DNA of 64,000 bases from VAZQ01 sp963758945 (GTDB taxonomy: Bacteria; Pseudomonadota; Alphaproteobacteria; Rhizobiales; Xanthobacteraceae). The notes under the pieces are model-generated. The model saw only the letters and a program-made list of their open reading frames with translations, searched no databases and was not told the origin of the DNA. Positions 17,187 to 25,440 of this stretch are shown here, one piece after another; the first letter of the stretch is position 1, and each line of letters starts with the position of its first letter. The stretch lies in assembly GCA_963758945.1 (NCBI GenBank), contig CAVWXY010000019.1, positions 18,361 through 82,360 on the forward strand, written 5' to 3'. A program made the translations under genes and the position numbers.

Positions 17187-17509
17187 ATCAAATCACGGAT
17201 CTCTATTTCGGTTTTGGGTCGTCCCGGACGGCGTGATCGCCAGCGCCAGTGGAGCCGGAAGCCGGTGCGATGCCATTGGACAACGGTTGCCGGTTTGACC
17301 AATACCATCGCATCGATGACTTGCGGCCAAATCCGGTAGAGCCACACCCACAGCAGCCGGTCTAGGAATGAAAGCTGAAGCCGACCAGGACGCTGTCGCC
17401 GCAGGACGGTCACCTGATGCCGCAGGGCGATTAGCTCGATTTCCAGCGAGGCGCGGCCACGGAAGCGGAAGGCGAAGATCGAAACAAGGGCAGAGAGAAT
17501 CGCCACCAT
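17187..17509 (-). pseudogene. Truncated integrase-type transposase (N-terminal part)
   Basis: Reading leftward from 17509, the frame gives a hydrophobic start (VAILSALVSIFAFRFRGRAS), then LEIELIALRHQVTVLRRQ, VWLYRIWPQVIDAM and WHRTGFRLHWRWRSRRPGRP. This is the conserved N-terminus of a widespread rhizobial rve transposase. It breaks off at IRDLI exactly where the right inverted repeat of the 15954-17186 element begins. The catalytic domain is missing and is not found on the other side of that element. Confidence 0.75.
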
Positions 17510-17925
17510 GACGGTGACGGTACGACCAGGCTCCGAAAATCACCAGCCTTTCTCAGGCTTGTGGAAATTTGAGCAGGGACAGCCTTAGCTGCGCTGGCCG
17601 TCCTGCGGATCGTGCATCGCAAGCGTAATGAGTCGATTAGATGCCCTCGACACCGAAGCTCTTGAGCGCGCGCCTACACCCGGTTGTGGCATTACCCAGA
17701 GATCGCCGACTGCTTGAGTGCGCGTGGCGCAACAACTCGAGCAACTGCGAGCAACTCGGGTAGTCGACCTATTCCTGTGCGTTGCACCGATGTGATTGCT
17801 CGTTGTCAGAACGCGCGTCCCGACAGGGATGCGACAAAACGTCCAATTACCTGCCGGTTGCTGCTTCCGTGGTGCTTCCGCAACCATCGATCGTACAAAA
17901 TACCATTTAATAAGTTATTGAAATC
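17510..17925. other. Intergenic remnant between truncated transposase and tRNA fragment
   Basis: No gene is recognised on either strand. The first 80 bases probably include the outer end of the truncated transposase element. The composition falls toward AT near 17885-17925 (TAATAAGTTATTGAAATC). Short imperfect repeats of GAGCAACT occur around 17740-17760, without clear meaning. Confidence 0.4.
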
Positions 17926-17987
17926 TGGCGCGCCCGACAAGATTCGAACTTGTGACCTCTGCCTTCGGAGGGCAACGCTATGCAGCT
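17926..17987 (-). tRNA. 3' fragment of tRNA-Arg (anticodon CCG), possible attachment site
   Basis: Read on the minus strand, this is an anticodon arm with loop CTCCGAA (anticodon CCG), a variable loop, a T arm with GTTCGAATC, and an acceptor 3' strand ending in CCA. The 5' acceptor strand and most of the D arm are missing or altered, so it is not a functional tRNA. The fragment begins inside the last codons of the integrase gene. Partial 3' tRNA copies are typical of integration junctions of genomic islands. The intact gene is not in the window. Confidence 0.7.
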
Positions 17988-19088
17988 TGGTTTGGTACAC
18001 GACTTCTGGCCGCTCCGCCAGTGACGACAGAGAGCCATTTCCAGTCGGTATATTTGTCTCCCGTTTGGCGAAGATGGGTATAGCGCTTGAGGCTCGACCA
18101 TGCCCGGTGACCGGACACGCTCCCTACTTGCGGGATGCTCAGGCCCGTCTCGAACAGTCGCGAAACGCCATCATGGCGCAGGTCATGGAAATGTAAGTCC
18201 ATAATTTCGAGAAATTGGCACGCTCGCGTGAAGCCCGCCCCGATCGCATCCGTGCTGTAGGGAAAAATTTCCTCAGAGGTCTTCGGCATCGAGAGGATGA
18301 TTTGGAGCGCCTCCGGCGGGAGGTCGCACCAGACATCGTTTCCAATCTTCTCTCCGGGATTTTTCATGTCGCGGATCAACAGGCGACTTCCTCCCGTATC
18401 AAGGTCGCCCCAACAGATGCGAGTGATTTCCTCCAGGCGGCGCGTCGAAAAAATCGCGAAAGCCGTGATCTTCTGCATGGGAACCGACGACGTGCGGCGC
18501 TTAAGCCGCTCGCCGAAATGCGTCATCAACTTATCCAACTCGTCGAGCGTTGGACGCCGATCGCGCGCGCGGCTCTTGGTCGTAATGCCCAGCCGCTTGG
18601 CGACCACAAAAGCGTCTTTCATCGCGTTCTGGTCAAGCTGATATCCCCACGCCGGCCGGGCGATCGCGAAGACTGCTGCAAGATGCGACAGATAATTGGC
18701 GACGGTCTGCGGCGTGACCTTCGATACAAGTTGATTGGCGAACGCAATGATGTCGGCGCTCGTGATGGTCGAACACCGCTGGTTTGCGATATCGTAGCGC
18801 TTGATCGCACGTAGCACCTGCGTCTTCGTTCGACCAATGTCTTTGACGGACTCTTCGGTATAGCGATCGATTACCGAAGCCAGGGTAGGGTCGGGGGTTT
18901 TTTCCCGTTCGAGGGCGCCGGGCTTGGCGAGTTCGCTCTCGCGTTTTTCGAGCCATGCGGCGGCGGCCTGTTTGCGGTCAAACGTCCGTGATTTCGCGAT
19001 GAACGATCGTGCCCTTGCGCTTGATGAGAAGTTGCGCGTGGTAACCTGTGGACCCACTCTTTCGCTTACGGGCGATGATCGTTCCCAT
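17978..19088 (-). pseudogene. Tyrosine recombinase/integrase of the dusA-associated type, frameshifted
   Basis: The start at 19088 gives MGTIIARKRKSGSTGYHAQ and runs to HREIT, where the frame is lost at about 18985. The rest, from TFDRKQAAAAWLEKRE, continues in another frame to a stop at 17978. The catalytic domain is complete: Arg in STRRLEEITRI, H-x-x-R in LHFHDLRHD, His in SGHRAW and Tyr in KRYTHL. About 370 residues fit the family. The gene is divergent from dusA, 137 bp away, as in islands that integrate into the 5' end of dusA. The single indel may be a sequencing error or real inactivation. The stop codon lies inside the tRNA-Arg fragment. Confidence 0.8.
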
Positions 19089-19104
19089 TTCGTCCTCAAG
19101 GCAA

Positions 19105-19220
19105 ATCGTGGTACAGCATGTAGCCCTATGGTACAGCATGGCAGTAGCTGAGGCAAGAAAATGAGCCAAAATCGGAGAAAACGGGAGTGAATGAGTACAG
19201 CAAACTGCGGGTACAACCGA
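19105..19220. promoter_or_regulatory. GTACA repeats between integrase and dusA (putative arm-type or regulatory sites)
   Basis: GTACAGCATG occurs at 19111 and again at 19131, exactly 20 bp apart. Related GTACAGCAAA is at 19195 and GTACAACC at 19211. The segment is AT-rich compared with the surroundings and lies between two divergent genes. Repeats of this kind next to an integrase can bind the recombinase arm domain or an excisionase, or can regulate the integrase promoter. The function is inferred only. Confidence 0.4.
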
Positions 19221-19225
19221 CTGAA

Positions 19226-20251
19226 ATGAAAACAAAATCCAGTAATTTCAGTAGGTTCAGATTTAGTGTCGCGCCCATGATGGAATGGACCGACCGGCAC
19301 TGCCGGTTCTTCCATCGCCTGCTCACGCGTCGCGCCCTCATCTACACCGAGATGATCACCACCGGCGCGGTGCTGCACGGCGACCGCGCGCGGCTCCTCG
19401 CGTTCGATCGGGCGGAGCATCCGGTCGCGCTCCAGCTCGGCGGCTGCGATCCGGCCGCGCTCGCGCGATGCGCGCGCATCGCCGAGGACCTCGGTTACGA
19501 CGAGGTCAACCTCAATGTCGGCTGTCCCTCGGAGCGGGTGCGGGAGGGACGCTTCGGCGCCTGCCTGATGGCGGAGCCGACGCTGGTCGGCGACTGCGTC
19601 GCCGCCATGAAGGCCGCGGTCACGCTCCCGGTCACGGTCAAGTGCCGCATCGGCATCGACGACCAGGACCCGGAGGAAGCGCTCGAGGCGCTTACTCGCG
19701 CGGTCGAGGCGGCCGGCGTCGCCGCGCTCATCGTGCACGCGCGCAAGGCCTGGCTCGAGGGTCTGTCCCCGCGCGAGAACCGCGATGTGCCGCCGCTGGA
19801 TTACGCGCGCGTCCATCGTCTCAAAGCCGCGCATCCCGGTCTCTGCATCGTGCTCAATGGCGGCATCGCGGACCTCGACCAGGCGGTCGCGCACCTTGGG
19901 CGCGTCGACGGCGTCATGATGGGGCGGGCCGCCTATCAGGAGCCGTGGCGGCTCATCGGCGTCGATCCGGTGCTGTTCGGCGCGCGTGCGCCGTCGCCTT
20001 CGCCGAAGGCGGCGGCCGAGGCCCTGATCCCCTATGTCGAACGCGAGTTCGCGCGCGGCACGCGGCTCAGCGCCGTCACCCGCCACGTGCTCGGCCTGTT
20101 CCGCGGCGTGCCTGGCGCGCGCGCGTTCCGGCGGCATCTCGCGACCGAGGCGGTGAAGCCCGGCGCGACTGCCGCCGTCTTCCGGGCCGCGCTCGCGCTC
20201 GTGGTCGACGGTAGCGCGCCAGCGGCGCACCCGGCTTCAGCCGCGGCCTGA
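19226..20251 (+). CDS. dusA: tRNA-dihydrouridine(20/20a) synthase DusA
   Basis: DusA reduces uridines 20 and 20a in the tRNA D loop using FMN. The 341-residue protein has FSVAPMMEWTDRHCRFFHRLL at the barrel start, NLNVGCPS with the catalytic Cys, VKCRIGID, VHARKAWLEGLSP and LNGGIADL in the TIM barrel, and a helical C-terminal domain. Residues 1-14 (KTKSSNFSRFRFS) use AT-rich codons, then the sequence turns strongly GC-rich at SVAPMM. This indicates a replaced 5' end from an integrated element. A GTG at 19187 is in frame but ATG 19226 is preferred. The 3' end overlaps the convergent kinase gene by 15 bp. Confidence 0.92.
   Translation: MKTKSSNFSRFRFSVAPMMEWTDRHCRFFHRLLTRRALIYTEMITTGAVLHGDRARLLAFDRAEHPVALQLGGCDPAALARCARIAEDLGYDEVNLNVGCPSERVREGRFGACLMAEPTLVGDCVAAMKAAVTLPVTVKCRIGIDDQDPEEALEALTRAVEAAGVAALIVHARKAWLEGLSPRENRDVPPLDYARVHRLKAAHPGLCIVLNGGIADLDQAVAHLGRVDGVMMGRAAYQEPWRLIGVDPVLFGARAPSPSPKAAAEALIPYVEREFARGTRLSAVTRHVLGLFRGVPGARAFRRHLATEAVKPGATAAVFRAALALVVDGSAPAAHPASAAA
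19255..19300 (+). other. Putative att junction in the 5' end of dusA
   Basis: The text coding for SVAPMMEWTDR (from about 19265) is the conserved part of dusA known as an integration target. Upstream of it the DNA is AT-rich and belongs to the integrase side. Downstream it is typical core GC-rich sequence. The composition change within a few codons supports a recombination junction here. No second copy was noticed elsewhere in the window. Confidence 0.5.
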
Positions 20252-21310
20252 ACGGTCGCGGCCTGCCCGAGGCTGTGGCGCTTGCGCCGCCCGAGGCGCC
20301 TGCGGCAGGACCGCGCATATTCTGCACCGCAGGCCGCTCGGCGCGAATGTGGTTTCGACCTCGCCGTCGAGCCGCTTGATCGCGGACTCCAAGAGCTTGC
20401 TGCCAAAGCCCTTGCGCGTCGGCGGTGCAGGCGGCAAATCGACGCTCTCGCGCCAATGCAGCGTAAGCCGGCCGCTCGCGTGCTGCCACCGGATCTCGAT
20501 CCGGCCGTCGGGCTTGGAGAGCGCCCCGTATTTCGCGGCATTGGTCGTGAGCTCGTGGATGACGAGCGCCAGCAACATTGCCGTTTGCGACGAGCACCTC
20601 ACCTCGTCGCCGCACCAGCTGACGCGAGCGCTGTCATAGGGCCGCAATTCTCCGACCAGGATGTCCTGCAGGGAAGCGGACTGCCAGTCGCACCTGGAGA
20701 GAAGATCGTTCGTGGCGGCGAGCGCCGCGAGCCGCGCACCGATCTTTTCCCGCAATTCCTTTTCATGCACGAGCGATTGGTTGAGAATGGTCTGGATGCT
20801 GGCCAGCATGTTGCCGAGCCGGTGGGCGAGCTCCTGGTTGAGGAGCTGGCGTTTCTGCTGCTCCTCGCGCAGCTGCTGCAGCAGGCCGCGGTAGCTCACC
20901 GCCGCCCACAGAATGAAGGACGACGACAAGCCGTAGAGCAGCCAGTTATCAAGGGTTTCCAGCGCAAACGGCGCCAGCGCCCACTGCGCCGGCGCAAACA
21001 GCCAATACGCGACCACTCCGCCCAGTAGCATGGCGAGCATGCCGGCCGCGCCGCCGCCCAGCAACGCCGCGACCAGGGTGGCCGCGCAATATGGCGCAAA
21101 CACCACGCTCGAGGGCCGTACGAGGCCGATTGCACAGTGGATGGCCGTCGCCGCGCCGACGCAGACGACGGCGAAAGCGAGCGCGCCCGGCGATCCGGGA
21201 GAAAGCCCCCACGGCCACACGGATCGCCACCAATGCAGGCGCGAGCGAACCGCGTCGCGGACGCTAGAATTGGGTAATTGGCCATGGAGCGTGAGGCGAT
21301 CGGTATTCAT
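20237..21310 (-). CDS. HWE/HisKA_2-type membrane sensor histidine kinase
   Basis: This protein of 357 residues has an N-terminal region with four hydrophobic segments similar to DUF4118 sensor modules (residues about 35-140). A short coiled coil (LLQQLREEQQKRQLLNQ) follows, then the phosphoacceptor helix LAHRLGNMLASIQTILNQS, and an ATPase domain with VIHELTTNAAKYGAL and KGFGSKLLESAIKRL. HWE kinases act in general stress or light signalling in alphaproteobacteria. No response regulator is adjacent. The start is placed at 21310 because the open frame upstream lacks membrane or domain content. It converges on dusA with a 15-bp overlap. Confidence 0.82.
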   Translation of the reverse strand: MNTDRLTLHGQLPNSSVRDAVRSRLHWWRSVWPWGLSPGSPGALAFAVVCVGAATAIHCAIGLVRPSSVVFAPYCAATLVAALLGGGAAGMLAMLLGGVVAYWLFAPAQWALAPFALETLDNWLLYGLSSSFILWAAVSYRGLLQQLREEQQKRQLLNQELAHRLGNMLASIQTILNQSLVHEKELREKIGARLAALAATNDLLSRCDWQSASLQDILVGELRPYDSARVSWCGDEVRCSSQTAMLLALVIHELTTNAAKYGALSKPDGRIEIRWQHASGRLTLHWRESVDLPPAPPTRKGFGSKLLESAIKRLDGEVETTFAPSGLRCRICAVLPQAPRAAQAPQPRAGRDRSGRG

Positions 21311-21411
21311 CGCGAGGCTGAATGAATATGGCCGCCCTGGTTGGAACCTGCGCCGCGAGGTGGGCGACAATGCGTCAACACGAAGTTTTGATGACCGCAG
21401 CCGAGTCTCGG

Positions 21412-23217
21412 CTACTCGCCGATCAATTCCTTCCGCCTCAATTCGAGCTCTTCCGCATAGCGGCGCAGTGCATGGGACTCGGAGAGCAGGCCGACGACAT
21501 GGCGCCGGTCTTGCGAATGAACCACCGCGAGCGCCTCTGCCTCGGCCTTGTCGAAGATGGCAATGGCTTCCTTGACCGTCATCGTCGGCAGCAAAGTGGT
21601 ATCGCGATAATGCAGGATCGCCCGAATGGGGCTCGTTTCGTCGAGCTCAGGAGCATGGGCTTCCGCTACCTGCACCAAGCCGGCATAGCTCTTGTCCTCG
21701 TTCACCGCCACCACTTGCGTGACCGAGCCGAGCGGAAACACCATGCGAAAGCGCGACAGCGCCGTATGGGCCGGGACCGTGCGCAGGTCCGACCGCATCA
21801 TCCGCCGCACCGTCAGATCGCGCAGCCAGCCGACGTCGGCGGCGCTGCGGATGCTCTCCCCGCGCAGGTGGAAGCGCCAAGTCGCGAACGAATAGCCGAA
21901 TGCTTCTCGGGTCACTTGCGCCGAGACGATGACGGCGATCAGCACGGCGGTGCTCAGCCAGAAGTCGCCGGTGGTTTCGAGCGCGATGAAGGTCATGGTG
22001 AGCGGGCCGCCGATCACGGAGACCGAAAGCGCTCCCATCCCGATGATGGCATAGATGTGCGGATCGAGCTTGAGCGTGGGCCACAGCGCCGACAATGCGT
22101 CCGCGAACATGTAGCCTCCGAGCGCACCCATCAACAGCGAAGAGAAGAAGAGCCCGCCGCGAAAACCGGTTCCGAGCGACACCAGCGACGCCAGTGCCTT
22201 CAGCAGGAGGAGCACGGCAACCTCGCGGAGCGGGCGATCGAGAACGGATGCCAGGTGGAGCGCGCCATGGCCGGACGAGAGAATCTGCGGCGTGGCGAGG
22301 GCCAATGATCCGACCACGAGGCCCCCGAGGGCCGGCCGCAAGAACGGCCGAACCGAGAGTCGATTCAACACGATCTCGCACAGCGCAACCCCGCGCATGA
22401 GCGCGATGCCGAATGCGGCGGCGGCGAGCCCGACCCCGCTCGCAATCACGAGATCGCGGGCGGTGACGCGCGACACGTATAAACTTCCGATCCCGAGCGA
22501 AGTTGGATCGAACAGGTTGGCCACGACGTAGCCGACGAGCGCCGCCAGGCCCACCGGCGCAAGGCTTGCGACCGAATAGCTCGCGATCACGAGCTCGAAG
22601 GCGTAGAAGGCCCCCGCGAGCGGTGCTCCGAACGCGCCGGCGATTGCGCCCGCCGCCCCGCAACCGACCAGGATACGCAAGTCCCGGCGGCGCAAATGAA
22701 AGGCACGGCCGATCGAAGAGGCGATGCCGCTGGCCAGCTGCGTGTAGCCGGCCTCCATCCCGACCGAGGCGCCGACACCGCTGGACCATACGGTCTGCAG
22801 CGCGACGTTGACGCTGCCGACGAGCGACATGCGCCCGCCGTGCAATGCATTGGCTTCGATCGGGTCGACCTCCCGCGCCGGCCGCCAGCGTACCAGCAGC
22901 AGCATCGCCGAGCCGAACGCGAGGCCCCCGAGCATCGGGACCGTCACGGCTGTGTAGGGATCGAGCGCGGCAAGCGCGGACAGCCATTCGCCGGGCGAAA
23001 CTCCGAACAGCAGCCAATGCATCTGCCTGACCGCAAAGCTCATTGCGGCCACCACGAGCCCCGCCAAGGCGCCGATGATCCCTGCAAGCAGGATGAGGCC
23101 CGATTCCCGCGCCCGCACGAGCGTGCGCAGCGCGCGCGGGACCTCGATGCCGGACAGGCGCTGCCAGACGGATGGTATGGGCTTGGTCGACAGGAGCATT
23201 CGCGCGACTTCTCTCAA
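21412..23217 (-). CDS. ClC-family chloride channel/transporter with CBS pair
   Basis: This 601-residue inner-membrane protein has the ClC core: SSGVGASVGMEAGYTQL, where the gating Glu lies in GMEAG instead of the usual GxEGP; GAAGAIAGAFGAPLAGAFYAFEL; and TGFRGGLFFSSLLMGALGGY. The last 150 or so residues form two CBS modules (LRDLTVRRMMRSDLRTVPAHTAL and LPTMTVKEAIAIFDKAEAEAL). These proteins move Cl- or other anions, often in exchange with protons. The Pro after the gating Glu is replaced by Ala-Gly, which may alter selectivity. It is transcribed away from the TSUP gene at 23359, so the 140-bp gap holds two divergent promoters. Confidence 0.9.
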   Translation of the reverse strand: MREVARMLLSTKPIPSVWQRLSGIEVPRALRTLVRARESGLILLAGIIGALAGLVVAAMSFAVRQMHWLLFGVSPGEWLSALAALDPYTAVTVPMLGGLAFGSAMLLLVRWRPAREVDPIEANALHGGRMSLVGSVNVALQTVWSSGVGASVGMEAGYTQLASGIASSIGRAFHLRRRDLRILVGCGAAGAIAGAFGAPLAGAFYAFELVIASYSVASLAPVGLAALVGYVVANLFDPTSLGIGSLYVSRVTARDLVIASGVGLAAAAFGIALMRGVALCEIVLNRLSVRPFLRPALGGLVVGSLALATPQILSSGHGALHLASVLDRPLREVAVLLLLKALASLVSLGTGFRGGLFFSSLLMGALGGYMFADALSALWPTLKLDPHIYAIIGMGALSVSVIGGPLTMTFIALETTGDFWLSTAVLIAVIVSAQVTREAFGYSFATWRFHLRGESIRSAADVGWLRDLTVRRMMRSDLRTVPAHTALSRFRMVFPLGSVTQVVAVNEDKSYAGLVQVAEAHAPELDETSPIRAILHYRDTTLLPTMTVKEAIAIFDKAEAEALAVVHSQDRRHVVGLLSESHALRRYAEELELRRKELIGE

Positions 23218-23358
23218 TCCTCAAAGCCTCTACGGCTAACGCCGGGCACCTTCGAATGTGCCCCTTACCCGCGCTCCTTGCGGACAGGAAGGCACGAATA
23301 GCGCATACCGCCACGGCATGGTACGGGGACCTGCCAGGCGGGATCTTCGGAGCAGGAT

Positions 23359-24192
23359 ATGTTGCTGGGCGTGCCCGCGAGCGAGTTGCTGCTGCTCGCG
23401 GCCTTGATCATTGTCGGCGGTGTCGTCACCGGCTTTCTCGCCGGGCTGTTCGGAATCGGCGGCGGCGCGCTCATCGTTCCGGTCTTGTACGAAGTGTTCA
23501 GCGCCCTCGGCGTGCCGGACGAGGTGCGCTTCCAGCTGTGCGTCGGCACGTCGATCGCCATCATCGTGCCCACCAACGTGCTCTCTTTCCTCACCCACCG
23601 CGACAAGGGCGCGGTGCTGATGGACGTGATGCGGGCATGGACGCCGCCCGCGGTGATCGGCGTAGCGGTCGGCTCGGCTGTTGCCGCGTTCGCGTCCGCC
23701 GCGCTGCTCAAGCTCGCCTTCGTGCTGGTGGGAAGCGTGATCGCCCTCAAGCTGCTCGCCGGCCGCGACACCTGGCGGCTGGCCGATGACCTGCCCGGCC
23801 GGGGCGGCATGATCGCCTACGGCTTCTTCGTCGGACTTGCCGCCTCGCTGATGGGAATCAGCGGCGGCTCCATCTCCAACATGATCCTGACCCTGCACGG
23901 CAAAACGATGCACAACGCGGTCGCGACCTCGGCTGGTCTCGGCGTGCCGATCACGATCGCGGGCACGATCGGCTACGTCCTGGCCGGCCTGCCGCAGCAG
24001 GCGTTGATGCCGCCCTTTTCGCTCGGTTTCGTGTCGCTGATCGGCTTCGCGCTGATGGCGCCGGTGTCGAGCTTCACCGCCCCCTACGGGGCGCGTCTTG
24101 CCCACGCGCTCTCGAAGCGCCGGCTCGAAGTCGCCTTCGGTTGCTTCCTGCTGGTCGTATGCGCGCGCTTCGTGGCGAGTCTCGCCGAATGA
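23359..24192 (+). CDS. TSUP (TauE/SafE) family sulfite/organosulfonate exporter-like permease
   Basis: This protein of 277 residues has eight hydrophobic segments and the paired TSUP motifs: GVVTGFLAGLFGIGGGALIVPVLY near the N-terminus and the second-half repeat GLAASLMGISGGSISNMILTL. TSUP proteins export sulfite, sulfoacetate or related sulfur anions, or take up small substrates. The start follows GGAGCAGGAT. It is divergent from the ClC gene. The substrate cannot be told from sequence. Confidence 0.88.
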   Translation: MLLGVPASELLLLAALIIVGGVVTGFLAGLFGIGGGALIVPVLYEVFSALGVPDEVRFQLCVGTSIAIIVPTNVLSFLTHRDKGAVLMDVMRAWTPPAVIGVAVGSAVAAFASAALLKLAFVLVGSVIALKLLAGRDTWRLADDLPGRGGMIAYGFFVGLAASLMGISGGSISNMILTLHGKTMHNAVATSAGLGVPITIAGTIGYVLAGLPQQALMPPFSLGFVSLIGFALMAPVSSFTAPYGARLAHALSKRRLEVAFGCFLLVVCARFVASLAE

Positions 24193-24214
24193 ACGCGGAA
24201 AACGCGTTATTGTT

Positions 24215-24266
24215 GGAGCATGATCCTTTCCGAAAACCGGTACCCACTTTTCGGGATCATGCTCTA
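24215..24266. repeat. Rhizobial intergenic palindrome (AGCATGATC ... GATCATGCT)
   Basis: The arms GGAGCATGATCC and GGATCATGCTCTA are inverted around CGAAAACCGGTACCCACTTTTCG, itself partly symmetric. This palindrome is recognisable from many Hyphomicrobiales genomes, where it lies between genes. It separates the converging TSUP and aspartic protease genes, so it could also help end transcription. Confidence 0.7.
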
Positions 24267-24962
24267 GGGATAGCCGCGCATGAGCAGCTTGTCGCCCCGC
24301 ACTTCCCAGCTTTCGAGCCGGTCGAGAAAGCTCATGCCGAGCAAATTCGTGCGCAATTGCCCGGACGGTGCGATGAGGGCGGGGACCGAGCGCTCGGTGA
24401 TGCCGCCGATCGACACCCGGTCGAGGGTGACCGGCGCGGCGCGCGCGCGGCCATTGGCGGTTTCGATGTTGACCGAATAGCGGAGGACTTCGAGCGGGAG
24501 TCCCGCCGCCCTGGCCGCTTCCTGGGTGAGCACGACGGCGCTCGCGCCGGTGTCGAGCACCATGGCGACATGCGCGCCGTTGACTTGGGTCGAGACCGCG
24601 AAGCTGCCGCCGCGTCCACGCGCGATCTCGACGGTCCGCCCTCGGGTGGCGGCGCGGCCCGGAATGAGCTCGGCCAACACCCGGTCCGCGACGTCGTTGA
24701 GCTCGAGACGATAGGTATAGCCGAGCACCAGCAGCACGAAGACCGCCACCCAGATCAGCGCCGATTCGAGCGCATGGGAGAAACGCTGTCGAAACAGGAC
24801 CAGCGCGATCATGCCGACCAGCGCCAGCGCCATGATCTTGGTCTCCGGCGAAGCGCTGTCGAGGTGGGCGAGGTCGTCGAGCGTGGCCTCGTTGCGCTGC
24901 AATACGAGCACGAGCAGCGCAATGGTCAGCACCGTGAGCAGTATCCACAGCAGGCGGCGCAC
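24264..24962 (-). CDS. TIGR02281-type clan AA (retropepsin-like) aspartic protease
   Basis: This 232-residue protein begins with a membrane segment (LLWILLTVLTIALLVLVL) and has two more hydrophobic helices before a retropepsin-like domain. The active-site motif is MVLDTGASAVVLT, followed by the flap region IETANGRARAAPVTLD and the LLGMSFLDRL segment typical of this family. It is probably anchored in the inner membrane with the protease domain in the periplasm. The start is GTG 24962, preceded by GAAGGA, 11 bp after the DUF1289 stop, so the two form an operon. Its substrates are unknown. Confidence 0.85.
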   Translation of the reverse strand: MRRLLWILLTVLTIALLVLVLQRNEATLDDLAHLDSASPETKIMALALVGMIALVLFRQRFSHALESALIWVAVFVLLVLGYTYRLELNDVADRVLAELIPGRAATRGRTVEIARGRGGSFAVSTQVNGAHVAMVLDTGASAVVLTQEAARAAGLPLEVLRYSVNIETANGRARAAPVTLDRVSIGGITERSVPALIAPSGQLRTNLLGMSFLDRLESWEVRGDKLLMRGYP

Positions 24963-24973
24963 GCGCGTGTCCT

Positions 24974-25180
24974 TCAGCTCGGATCGGCGCGTTCGGCGTC
25001 GGTCGGTCGCCCGAGCGCGGCGAGGCGCCCGGGCAGCTCCGCCATGATACGCGCGCGGTCGTCGGCACCGAATCCGATCCAGCCCGCGATTTCGGCCATG
25101 CTGCGGCCGCAGCCAATGCAAAGCGCTGAGATCGGGTCGACCGTGCACACTTTGTTGCAGGGGCTCTCGATGTCGGTCAT
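24974..25180 (-). CDS. DUF1289 small Cys-rich protein
   Basis: This 68-residue protein starts MTDIESPCNKVC and continues TVDPISALCIGCGRSMAEIAGW, the DUF1289 signature. Four Cys suggest a metal (Zn or Fe-S) site. DUF1289 genes are widespread in proteobacteria and have no established function. The linked protease gene downstream (11-bp gap) is a common partner in this order. The start is chosen at MTDIE because all conservation begins there. Confidence 0.85.
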   Translation of the reverse strand: MTDIESPCNKVCTVDPISALCIGCGRSMAEIAGWIGFGADDRARIMAELPGRLAALGRPTDAERADPS

Positions 25181-25440
25181 GAGTCGTCGCGCCGGTGCGG
25201 CGGGGCAAGATAAGGCCCGCGGCGCGGAACGCAATTGTGGGCGCCTCGGCGCCCGCATTTCCTTGCATCCGGCCGCGACCGCGGTCCGTATCTTGAAGGG
25301 GCGGCACCGCGTCGCGGTTGCCAGGTCGGCGAAGCGGGTCCCTTGACCACCATGCGACAGCATGTTGGGGTGTGGTCGAGGGAATATGCAACTAATCGTC
25401 TGCATGGGCCGGCCGGCTCGTGCGCAGCACGGGAGATCCC

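Noticed and set aside
17926..18000. Complete tRNA-Arg gene
   Set aside because: The acceptor 5' strand and D arm cannot be formed; only the 3' portion is present.
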